From the NCBI GenBank assembly GCA_944392755.1, contig CALXXT010000039.1:1-64000 (forward strand): a stretch of 64,000 nt of DNA, written 5' to 3'. This document shows, piece by piece, positions 45,526 to 53,628 of this stretch. The position numbers and the translations under genes are program-made. Every line of letters begins with the position of its first letter. Positions within the stretch are counted from its first letter, which is position 1. This DNA comes from an uncultured Sutterella sp. Its GTDB lineage: Bacteria; Pseudomonadota; Gammaproteobacteria; Burkholderiales; Burkholderiaceae_F. The notes below the pieces were generated by a model. It saw only the letters and a list, made by a program, of their open reading frames with translations. It was not told the origin of the DNA and searched no databases.

Positions 45526-46800
45526 TCAAAGGTGCGCGCGCATCTCCGCGGGCGGCGCCTGATAGAAGCCGTGCGTGCGCGTCGAATAAAGATACGGGTG
45601 CCGCATGTCGGCGACCTCGATGCGCACGGCCCACAGGAAGGCGCCGCGCGAACGCCGCGGCTTGGCGAAGCTTCCCCTGCGCAGCGCCGCCTCCCCCTCG
45701 CGGGTGCGGACCACCTCAAGGAACTCTCCTCGGCCGAGCGCCATGCCGAGGCTGCTGAATTCCGGGCCACGCTCCCCTCGAGCGGGCGTGCCGAAAAAGA
45801 CGAGGTCTCCTGCCTTCAAATCCCGCCCCCGTCTTCCACCCGAAAGCGGCCGTCCCATCCGGGCGAGCTGGTCCATTTCCGACGGCAGGATGAGGTCGTG
45901 CCGGAAGAAGGCCGCCCGCACGAAGCCGACTTCGTCGAAGCCCTGATCGGTCCAGCCGCCCGAGCGATAGGGACGCCCCGCAAGGCTGCGCGCCGTCTTG
46001 GCAATGTCGGCGAGGAACTGTTCGGGATGGCTGCGCCTTCGGTCTTCTTCTCGAATTTCGCGCGCTTCGAGAAGCTCCGCATCCGCTCGGCGAACCCGAG
46101 CGCGTCTGCCGTCGGGAAGGCGGACGAACCAATCCTCGGCCGAAGATTCCACAACCTCCATCACCGCGCCCGCGGGGAGTTCGAGAGCAGCCGCATCCGT
46201 CCCTTCGAGACGAACCGCGGTCGATTTCCCCGTTGAGGCTATCTTTTCATGCCGATTCCAGGCCAGAAGCGTCGTGTCGGTGGCGGCGCGGAGCGCTTCG
46301 GCATCGGCCCAGCCGACGCGCGCGCTCGGCGTCTGCAGGAGGACCCCCGCGGCCGTGCGCTTCAGAACGCGCGCCGGCATTCCGAGAATGAGTTCATCGA
46401 CCTGCCGCGCTCCTTCCTTCGCTTCGGTCGAACGAACGGACACCACGGGCCGCGCGGCGAGCGCCCAAACCTGCTCCCTGAGATCGGCGCGGTCGGGAAG
46501 AATGTCGACGCGGCTGCGCACCGCGGCGCCGATTCCGCCCAAACCGGCGACGAGTCGGGCGAGCGCCGAAGCCTCGGACGTCTCTCCGAAGAGCTCCACC
46601 GCATTCGGTCCGATCATGCGGGATTCGATCGTCCATACGCAGGTGCGTGAATCAAGGCCCTCGAGCGCCGCCGTCTCCAGCACGGCGCGCCGCACGCCGT
46701 CGAGGATTCGCGCCTGCGCGTCGTCGGAAGTTCCCGAAGCCCAGGACCGCGACGCCGCCAGCGCCGCGAGAACGCTCCCTATCCATTGTCTGCGCTGCAT
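45526..46800 (-). CDS. Secreted SH3/NlpC-P60-like protein with lost catalytic residues
   Basis: A 424-residue exported protein. From the ATG at 46800 the signal peptide is MQRRQWIGSVLAALAASRSWA, with a twin-Arg start that could suit Tat or Sec. Two SH3-like regions are suggested around residues 115-185 (VVSVRSTEAKEGARQVDEL) and 190-265 (VMEVVESSAEDWFVRLPDG). The last third has the NlpC/P60 outline of YkfC-type cell-wall endopeptidases: GRPYRSGGWTDQGFDEVGF, LILPSEMDQLARMGRPL and LKAGDLVFFGTP. The usual DCSG is DEVG, and the HVG(I/M)YLG histidine is replaced (SSLGMALG). Peptidase activity is therefore unlikely. It starts 7 bp after the sensor-kinase stop. Confidence 0.78.
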   Translation of the reverse strand: MQRRQWIGSVLAALAASRSWASGTSDDAQARILDGVRRAVLETAALEGLDSRTCVWTIESRMIGPNAVELFGETSEASALARLVAGLGGIGAAVRSRVDILPDRADLREQVWALAARPVVSVRSTEAKEGARQVDELILGMPARVLKRTAAGVLLQTPSARVGWADAEALRAATDTTLLAWNRHEKIASTGKSTAVRLEGTDAAALELPAGAVMEVVESSAEDWFVRLPDGRRARVRRADAELLEAREIREEDRRRSHPEQFLADIAKTARSLAGRPYRSGGWTDQGFDEVGFVRAAFFRHDLILPSEMDQLARMGRPLSGGRRGRDLKAGDLVFFGTPARGERGPEFSSLGMALGRGEFLEVVRTREGEAALRRGSFAKPRRSRGAFLWAVRIEVADMRHPYLYSTRTHGFYQAPPAEMRAHL

Positions 46801-46807
46801 GTCAACC

Positions 46808-48712
46808 TCATTCCGGCTGGGTTCGGCGAACCTGCGCCGGCAGAAAAAGTTCGACGCGGGTGCCGCCGATGGGCGACGCGCGCGAAACGCGAACGCTCGC
46901 GCCGATGCGCTTGGCCCGTTCCTCCATGATGGAGAGTCCCACGTGCCGGGCGCGGCGCGAGGCGGCAAGCTCCTCGTCGATCCCCAGACCGTCGTCGACC
47001 ACGGTGCAGCGGAAGTCCGCCGCGTTCTCGATGCGGATATCCACGACGTTCGCCTGCGCGTGCTTGCGCACGTTGCTCAAGGCCTCCTGGATGATGAAGA
47101 GGCACTGGAGCTTCTGCCGCTCGGTCAAGGCGGGCCCCGTCCCTGAAATCGTGCAGTTCGCCTTGACGCCGGACTGCGCCTCAAAGCGCTCCACGACGGT
47201 GCGGACGCCTTCGGCGAAGCCTTCCTTGTGAATGCGCTCGCGGAAGTTGAGAAGCAGTTCCCGCACGTCCTCGTAGCATTCCTGCACGCCCGTTCGGATG
47301 GCGCCGAGCGACTCTTCGGTCAGCTTTTCATCCTTGGTTCGGATGGCGTCCGAGAGAAACTGCACCTGAAGATTCAGATAGCTGAGCGCTTGAGCAATCG
47401 AGTCGTGAAGCCCCTGCGCGAGGAGCTGACGCTCCTGGACGACCGCATACTGCCGATCCCGCTCGATGAGTCGGGCGTTGTCGAGCGCCACCCCAAGGTG
47501 AACCGAAAAACTCTCGAGCAGCTGTTCGGAGGAGGCTTCCGCCTGCACTTCGCCTCGGTAGAGCAGAATCCAGACGCCCTTCTCGCCCATGGCGCTCCTC
47601 ACCGGGAACCCCCAGGCCGAACGCATGCCGCAGGCGGCGAGCGCCCGCGCGCTCGGGCGTTTGTCCTCCGAGAGGTTCAGGACGAGCGGTCGATCCGCGG
47701 CAATCACGGAGGCGGTGATCGAACGCTCGGCTTCAACGTCGGCGATGCTGCGCAGGCACTCCGCGGCCAGGCCGCAGGAGGCCGCCAGACGCGCGCGGTT
47801 CTTGCGTTCGTCGAGAAAGGCCACAAGCGTGGCGTCGGCCGAAACGTCGCGCAGCGTGCGCTCGGCGAATCCCTCGACCAATTCGGACAAAGGGCGCGAC
47901 TGCGCGAAGTAGCTCGTCACGGCGTAAAGCTGCTCGAGGTGCCGGTTCTTCTCCTCGACCGAGGCCGTCTTCTCCGCAACCTTGGATTCAAGATTCGCAT
48001 AAAGGTCCTCGAGTCGGTCGGCCATGTGGTTGAATCCCGCCGCGATGCGTCCGATTTCGTCCTCGACGCCCACCTCCACGCGCGCGTGCAGGTCGCCGCT
48101 CGAAAGCCTTCGGATGCCTTCGCCCAACCGGTCAAGCGGTCGAATCACCCAGCGAAGAAGCAGCGCCATGATGGTGATGAGGCTCCCGACAGCGAGCACG
48201 ATGATGAGGCACTGTATCCAGCGCAGCTGCCAGAGAAGTCCCGTGCGGCTGCCGTCGATCGCATGGGTGAGCTTCGTCATGCGCGCCGCATAGTCCGACA
48301 CCATCCGATCGTCAAGCGGATCGACGCCCATCCGCGCCCGCACAATCATGGGGCGAACTTCGCTTGACCAAAGCGAGGAAGCTTCTTCGAAAGCCTCCGT
48401 CACGCGGCGCTCATGGGGCAGCTGCAGGGGCCGCCACGGATCGCCCGTCTTCAGTCGAGCCAGCTCGCGGTCGACGGCGTCGATTTCCGCGTTGAAGCTC
48501 TCGGGCCCGTAGGCTCCGTCGGTGAAGAGCACGGCGCGCAGCATCCCGTCGCGGACCTGAATGACGGAAAATTTCGCCGCCGCGCTCGCCTCCAGACGCC
48601 AATTGAGGATCATCGTGTAGCCGATCGCGCACACGATGAAGCTGACCCAGAGGAGCGTGAGGAGAAGGAGCCTCGCCGAGAGGCTTTTGAAGTAGAGCGG
48701 AATCTTCAGCAT
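46808..48712 (-). CDS. NarX-type sensor histidine kinase (HAMP-GAF-HisKA_3)
   Basis: A 634-residue membrane sensor kinase from the ATG at 48712; an earlier ATG would overlap parC. The architecture is: TM1 (about 16-36, LLLLTLLWVSFIVCAIGY), a periplasmic sensor of about 120 residues, TM2 (about 170-192), HAMP (RWVIRPLDRLGEGIRRLSSGDL), a coiled coil, a GAF-like domain (about 270-410), HisKA_3 with the phosphorylated His near 434 in LAQGLHDSIAQALSYLNLQ, and HATPase with EALSNVRKHA and VDDGLGI. This is the NarX/NarQ plan, but the nitrate P-box is not recognisable. No response regulator is encoded nearby. It lies 49 bp after parC. Confidence 0.88.
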   Translation of the reverse strand: MLKIPLYFKSLSARLLLLTLLWVSFIVCAIGYTMILNWRLEASAAAKFSVIQVRDGMLRAVLFTDGAYGPESFNAEIDAVDRELARLKTGDPWRPLQLPHERRVTEAFEEASSLWSSEVRPMIVRARMGVDPLDDRMVSDYAARMTKLTHAIDGSRTGLLWQLRWIQCLIIVLAVGSLITIMALLLRWVIRPLDRLGEGIRRLSSGDLHARVEVGVEDEIGRIAAGFNHMADRLEDLYANLESKVAEKTASVEEKNRHLEQLYAVTSYFAQSRPLSELVEGFAERTLRDVSADATLVAFLDERKNRARLAASCGLAAECLRSIADVEAERSITASVIAADRPLVLNLSEDKRPSARALAACGMRSAWGFPVRSAMGEKGVWILLYRGEVQAEASSEQLLESFSVHLGVALDNARLIERDRQYAVVQERQLLAQGLHDSIAQALSYLNLQVQFLSDAIRTKDEKLTEESLGAIRTGVQECYEDVRELLLNFRERIHKEGFAEGVRTVVERFEAQSGVKANCTISGTGPALTERQKLQCLFIIQEALSNVRKHAQANVVDIRIENAADFRCTVVDDGLGIDEELAASRRARHVGLSIMEERAKRIGASVRVSRASPIGGTRVELFLPAQVRRTQPE

Positions 48713-48761
48713 GTCGCCCCGGGCGGGCGCGGGGTGGACCGGCCCGCCCTTCCTTAGTCGT

Positions 48762-51419
48762 TCAAAGAAGCTTCGGAGCGGCGTCGTCCACCACTTCAAG
48801 GACGAGACCGCCCGAAGAGGATCCCGTTGCCCCCGAACCCGCCTCCGATTCAGGCTGCGGATCCAGAGCCCGAATCCTCTGCGCCTTCCACGATACGCTG
48901 AGAGCGCGTCCCTTGCGTCCGCGCGGCAGCTGGTGCTCGGCGAAGCTGCGGCGGCTCAGAAGCGCCTCCCGCGGCTTGCCGCCGCGCCCAACGCCGGAAA
49001 CGATGCAGCCCCGCTCGTCGACAGGCACGGCAGCGAGAAGCCGCTCGCCCGCCTCAAGCTGCATGAGCTTCACGCCCTTGCCGCCGGAGGGACGTTCCCG
49101 AACCTCTTCGAAGGGGAAGACGAGCAGACGCCCCTTTTCCGAGAGACAGGCAAGAAGCCGTTCGCTCCGACGCGCCTTGAGGGGTGGAAGCATCGCGGCG
49201 CCGTCTTCGAGCTTCATGAAGAGGCGTCCGGCCTTCAGGCGGCAGGACAGATCCTCCATGCGGCACCGCAGCCCCATGCCGTCGGTCGACGCAAAGAGCA
49301 CCTCGTCCTTCGGCGCCCCCACGAGATAACCCGCGGGTTCCGCGCCCTTCTCAAGCTCAATGAAAGCCGAGAGCGGCAGACCGTCGCCTCTTCCGCCCGG
49401 AAGATCCGCAACCGGAATCGAATAAATCCGGCCGTGATCGTCCACGACGACCAGTTGATCGACCGTGCGGCACTCAATCGCGCAATGGAACGCATCGCCC
49501 ATCTTGAAGTTCATGAGGCTCGCGTCGTGACCGTGGCCCGTGCGGGCGCGCAGATATCCCTTTTCGGAAATCACCACCGTGACGGGCTCGTCGGCGACCG
49601 TCTGCTCGGCGACGGCCTGCTCGGCCTCTTCCAGAAGCGTTCGGCGGTTGTCGCCGAACTCCTTGGCCGCCGCATCGATTTCCTTGGCGACGAGACGCTT
49701 GAGGGCGCTTGGGCTCGAGAGCACGCGCTCGAGCGAAGCACGCTCGCGGCCGAGCTGCGCGAGCTCCTTCTCGATCGCGATCGCAGCAAGGCGGGCGAGC
49801 TGACGCAGGCGGATCTCAAGAATGTCCTCGGCCTGACGGTCCGAGAGCTTGAACTCGCGGATGAGCGCCGCCTTCGGGTCGTCCGACGTGCGGATGATCT
49901 CGATGACGCGGTCGATGTTGAGCAGCACGAGCGCACGGCCTTCCAGCACGTGGATGCGGTCGAGCACTTTGTCGAGCCGCGACTTCGAGCGCCGGCGGAC
50001 GGTTTGGAGACGGAATTCGATCCATTCGCGCAGAATCTCAAGGAGATTCTTCTGCTTCGGCTTCCCGTCGATGCCGAGCATGACGAGGTTCACCGAGACG
50101 TTCGACTCAAGATCGGTCTGCGCAAGGAGCATGTTGACGAATTCGCGCCGGTCGACGCGGCTCGACTTCGGTTCGAAGACGAGCCGCACGGGCACGTCGC
50201 GTCCCGATTCGTCCCGCACACGGTCCAAAAGCGCGAGCATGGCGCCCTTGGCCTGCTGCTGCGCCGCCGAAAGCGACTTCTTGCCCTGCTTCGGCTTCGG
50301 ATTCGTGATCGTCTCAATGCGGTCGAGAATGCTCTTCGAGCTTGCCGCGGGCGGAAGCTCATCGACGACAAGCTGCCACTGACCGCGCGAAAGCTCCTCA
50401 AAGTGATAGCGTGCGCGCACGCGCAGCTTCCCGCGGCCCTTGGCGTAGATTTCGCGAATTTCAGAACGCGGAGAAATGATCTGCGCGCCGCAGGGGAAGT
50501 CGGGCGCGGGAAGCTTTTCCATCACTTCGTCCAGGGTCGCTTCGGGGCGCTCGAGCAGCAGCACGCAGGCCTCGGCCGTCTCCTTCAGATTATGCGAAGG
50601 TATTTCCGTCGCCATGCCGACCGCAATCCCCGAAGAACCGTTCAAAAGCACGAAAGGCAGCTTTGCGGGAAGCTCGACGGGCTCGGAAAAATTCCCGTCG
50701 TAGTTGGGCACGAAGTCGACCGCCCCCTGATCGAGCTCCTCGAGAAGGAGCTTGGCGATCGGCATGAGGCGCGTTTCCGTATAGCGCATCGCGGCTTGCG
50801 AGTCGCCGTCGCGCGAGCCGAAGTTTCCCTCCCCGGCGATGAGCGGGTAGCGCATGGAAAAGTCCTGCGCCATGCGCACGAGCGCGTCGTAGACCGACTG
50901 GTCGCCGTGAGGATGATATTTGCCGAGCACGTCGCCCACGACGCGCGCCGACTTCACGTTCTTTGCATCCCAGCGGATGCCCATGCGGTCCATGTCGACG
51001 AGAATGCGGCGCTGCACGGGCTTCTGGCCGTCGGAAACCTCGGGCAGCGCCCGGCTCTTCACGACCGACATCGCGTACTCGAGATAGGCGCGCGAGGCAT
51101 AACGGGCAAGCGTGAGCGCTCCGTCCTCCTCAGGTTCGCCCTCCATCGCCCGGGCAACGGCTGAATTTCCGTCATCGCCGCCCGAACCGCACGAAGCTCC
51201 GCCGCCGACCGTCTCAACCTTGACCTCATCGAGCGCATCGCTATCGACCTTCTTCGGCTGCGACGCAAGCGCATCATCCTCGGCAGAATGCTCCACGGCA
51301 GGCGCCTTCGCCGGCATCCGCCCGTAGACGAGGCCGACAGATCCCTGAGGCTCGAGTTCGGCCGCCCGGGCGGCCTCCTCCAAAAGGTCTCCGAAAAGAT
51401 TTCCGCTTTCCTTGCCCAT
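48762..51419 (-). CDS. parC: DNA topoisomerase IV subunit A
   Basis: Breakage-reunion subunit that decatenates daughter chromosomes with ParE. It is 885 residues from the ATG at 51419 (GGGG seven bases upstream; a GTG immediately before is possible). The usual ParC start, LTLARYASRAYLEYAMSVV, begins only near residue 104; the first hundred residues are a low-complexity acidic extension. The active-site tyrosine is near 213 in AAMRYTETRL. The quinolone-resistance loop reads HPHGDQSVYDAL. EGNFGSRDGDS and a C-terminal beta-pinwheel (GMGLRCRMEDL) follow. Pairing with parE 12 bp upstream distinguishes it from gyrA. Confidence 0.93.
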   Translation of the reverse strand: MGKESGNLFGDLLEEAARAAELEPQGSVGLVYGRMPAKAPAVEHSAEDDALASQPKKVDSDALDEVKVETVGGGASCGSGGDDGNSAVARAMEGEPEEDGALTLARYASRAYLEYAMSVVKSRALPEVSDGQKPVQRRILVDMDRMGIRWDAKNVKSARVVGDVLGKYHPHGDQSVYDALVRMAQDFSMRYPLIAGEGNFGSRDGDSQAAMRYTETRLMPIAKLLLEELDQGAVDFVPNYDGNFSEPVELPAKLPFVLLNGSSGIAVGMATEIPSHNLKETAEACVLLLERPEATLDEVMEKLPAPDFPCGAQIISPRSEIREIYAKGRGKLRVRARYHFEELSRGQWQLVVDELPPAASSKSILDRIETITNPKPKQGKKSLSAAQQQAKGAMLALLDRVRDESGRDVPVRLVFEPKSSRVDRREFVNMLLAQTDLESNVSVNLVMLGIDGKPKQKNLLEILREWIEFRLQTVRRRSKSRLDKVLDRIHVLEGRALVLLNIDRVIEIIRTSDDPKAALIREFKLSDRQAEDILEIRLRQLARLAAIAIEKELAQLGRERASLERVLSSPSALKRLVAKEIDAAAKEFGDNRRTLLEEAEQAVAEQTVADEPVTVVISEKGYLRARTGHGHDASLMNFKMGDAFHCAIECRTVDQLVVVDDHGRIYSIPVADLPGGRGDGLPLSAFIELEKGAEPAGYLVGAPKDEVLFASTDGMGLRCRMEDLSCRLKAGRLFMKLEDGAAMLPPLKARRSERLLACLSEKGRLLVFPFEEVRERPSGGKGVKLMQLEAGERLLAAVPVDERGCIVSGVGRGGKPREALLSRRSFAEHQLPRGRKGRALSVSWKAQRIRALDPQPESEAGSGATGSSSGGLVLEVVDDAAPKLL

Positions 51420-51431
51420 CACCCGTCCCCT

Positions 51432-53411
51432 TTAAACATCCGCTTCCACGCGGTCGCCGTAGGCTTCCATCCAGAGGCGCCGTCCGTTCGATTCCTTCGC
51501 GCACATGAGCAGATTCATGATTTCGCGCGTCGCCTCCTCCGTCTCCGATCCGAACGACACCGGCAGAAGCCGCCGGGTGTCGGGATTGAGCGTCGTTTCG
51601 GCAAGCTGCTCGGCCTTCATTTCGCCGAGCCCCTTGAAGCGGGAGATTTTGAGCTGCTCGTCCGCGAACCCTTCCTTGCGCAGGGCCTCCATCGTTCGGC
51701 GAAGTTCCCGCTCGTCGAGGCAGTAGATCTTGCGCTCGGGCCGACGGCCCTTCTTCGGGGCATCCACGCGAAAGAGCGGCGGCATGGCGACGTAAACGTG
51801 GCCGAGTTCGATCAGCTTCGGGAAGTGACGGAAAAAGAGCGTGAGAAGCAGCACCTGGATGTGGGCGCCGTCGACGTCCGCATCCGACAGGATGCAGATC
51901 TTGCCGTAGCGCAGTCCGTTGAGGTCGGGATCGCCGTCCTTGGGATGCGGATCGACTCCGATCGCAAGCGCGATGTCGTGGATCGTGTCGGAGCGGAAGA
52001 GGTCGTCCGCTCCCACTTCCCAAGTGTTCAGAATTTTGCCCCGCAGCGGCAGCACCGCCTGGAACTCCTTGTCGCGTCCCATTTTGGCCGAGCCCCCAGC
52101 CGAATCGCCTTCGACGATGAAGAGCTCGCTTCGTTCGGGATCATTGGTTTCGCAGTCGGTGAGCTTCCCGGGAAGCACCGCCACGTTCGAGCTCTTTTTC
52201 TTTTCGTACCTTGCCGCCTGACGCTGACGCGACTGAGCTTGACTCACGATGTGCTCGGCGAGCTTGCGGCCCTCCTCCACATGATCGTTGAGCCAATACT
52301 CGAACTGCGTGCGCACGAAGCTCGAAACGAGCCGAACGGTGTCGCGGCTCGTGAGCTTTTCCTTCGTCTGCCCCTGGAACTGCGGATCGAGCACCTTCGC
52401 CGAAAGCACGAAGTTGGCCCGGCTGAAAACGTCCTCGGCGAGCACCTTCACGCCCTTCGTCTGAAGGCCGTGAACCTCCATGAAGGCCTTCACGGCCTGG
52501 AAAAGGCCGTCCTTAAGACCTGACTCATGCGTTCCGCCCTGAGGAGTCGGAATCAGGTTGACGTAGCTCTCTCGGGTAAGGGGACCGTCGTTCGTCCAGA
52601 CGACGACCCAATCGGCGCCCTCGCCGGGCGCATAATCTTCGGACGACTCGTCGGCATGTCCGGCCGCTTCAAAGGCTTCGACGAGCGGATCGCCCTTCAG
52701 CTCGGAGAGGAGATACTCCTTGAGGCCGCCCTCGTACTTCCAGTGCTGCTCGACGCCCGCCGCCGCATTCGAATAGTCAACTTCGCAGCCGGGCAGAAGC
52801 ACGGCCTTCGAACGCAGAAGACGCACGAGCGCCGCTTCGGGAATTTCAGCCGAATCGAAGTACTGCGGATCGGGATAGACGCGCACGCGCGTCCCCGTCT
52901 TCGACTTCGGCCGCGAAGACTTGCGCACTTGCAGCGGTTCGGCGACGAACCCCGCTTCAAAGGCCATCGTTGCTTCCTCTCCGTCGCGCCAGACCGTCAC
53001 CTCGAGCCGACGCGACAGCGCGTTCGTCACCGAAACGCCGACGCCGTGCAGGCCGCCCGCGAAGGAATAAGGGCCCGTGCCGTCGGACTTGGCGAATTTG
53101 CCCCCGGCGTGAAGCCGCGTAAAGACCAGCTCGAGAACGGGCGCATGCTCTTCAGGGTGCATGCCGATCGGAATGCCGCGGCCGTTGTCCTCGACCTCAA
53201 TGCCTCCGTCGGAGAGAAGCGTCACGGAAATCTTCGAGCCGTAGCCCGCCAGCACTTCGTCGCTCGCGTTGTCGATGACTTCCTGAATGATGTGAAGCGG
53301 ATTGTCGGTGAGGGTGTACATTCCGGGGCGCTGCTTGACGGGCTCGAGCCCCTTCAACACCCGAATGGAACTGACGTCGTAAGTTTCCTTCTTCCCTGCC
53401 GACTTGACCAT
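51432..53411 (-). CDS. parE: DNA topoisomerase IV subunit B
   Basis: ATPase subunit of topoisomerase IV, 659 residues from the ATG at 53411 (AGGTG about eight bases upstream; a ten-residue upstream extension is unlikely). The GHKL ATPase has EVIDNASDEVLAGYG, VEDNGRGIPIGMHPE and AGGLHGVGVSVTNALS. The TOPRIM segment has LFIVEGDSAGGSAKMGRD, LPLRGKILN and SDADVDGAHI. The short C-terminus ends RRLWMEAYGDRVEADV, the ParE-type end lacking the GyrB insertion. parE-parC are contiguous, and the sensor kinase and NlpC-like gene follow on the same strand. Confidence 0.95.
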   Translation of the reverse strand: MVKSAGKKETYDVSSIRVLKGLEPVKQRPGMYTLTDNPLHIIQEVIDNASDEVLAGYGSKISVTLLSDGGIEVEDNGRGIPIGMHPEEHAPVLELVFTRLHAGGKFAKSDGTGPYSFAGGLHGVGVSVTNALSRRLEVTVWRDGEEATMAFEAGFVAEPLQVRKSSRPKSKTGTRVRVYPDPQYFDSAEIPEAALVRLLRSKAVLLPGCEVDYSNAAAGVEQHWKYEGGLKEYLLSELKGDPLVEAFEAAGHADESSEDYAPGEGADWVVVWTNDGPLTRESYVNLIPTPQGGTHESGLKDGLFQAVKAFMEVHGLQTKGVKVLAEDVFSRANFVLSAKVLDPQFQGQTKEKLTSRDTVRLVSSFVRTQFEYWLNDHVEEGRKLAEHIVSQAQSRQRQAARYEKKKSSNVAVLPGKLTDCETNDPERSELFIVEGDSAGGSAKMGRDKEFQAVLPLRGKILNTWEVGADDLFRSDTIHDIALAIGVDPHPKDGDPDLNGLRYGKICILSDADVDGAHIQVLLLTLFFRHFPKLIELGHVYVAMPPLFRVDAPKKGRRPERKIYCLDERELRRTMEALRKEGFADEQLKISRFKGLGEMKAEQLAETTLNPDTRRLLPVSFGSETEEATREIMNLLMCAKESNGRRLWMEAYGDRVEADV

Positions 53412-53628
53412 ATGAGCACACCTAGAGCCGCGGCTTCGCACCGATGCGCGTGCCGCCGGAAATGAAAAGCCTTCGATCCGCGGACGCGCTGGAGGCCGCG
53501 GCGAAAAATACGGATCATTTTAGCGTGCGCTCACCTGCCGCAGGCATAATGCTGTAGAGACCGGGCCGACGGCTGCGCCTTCAGAGACGCGGACGCCGGT
53601 CGATTTTTCCCTTTCAACGGAGAAAACC

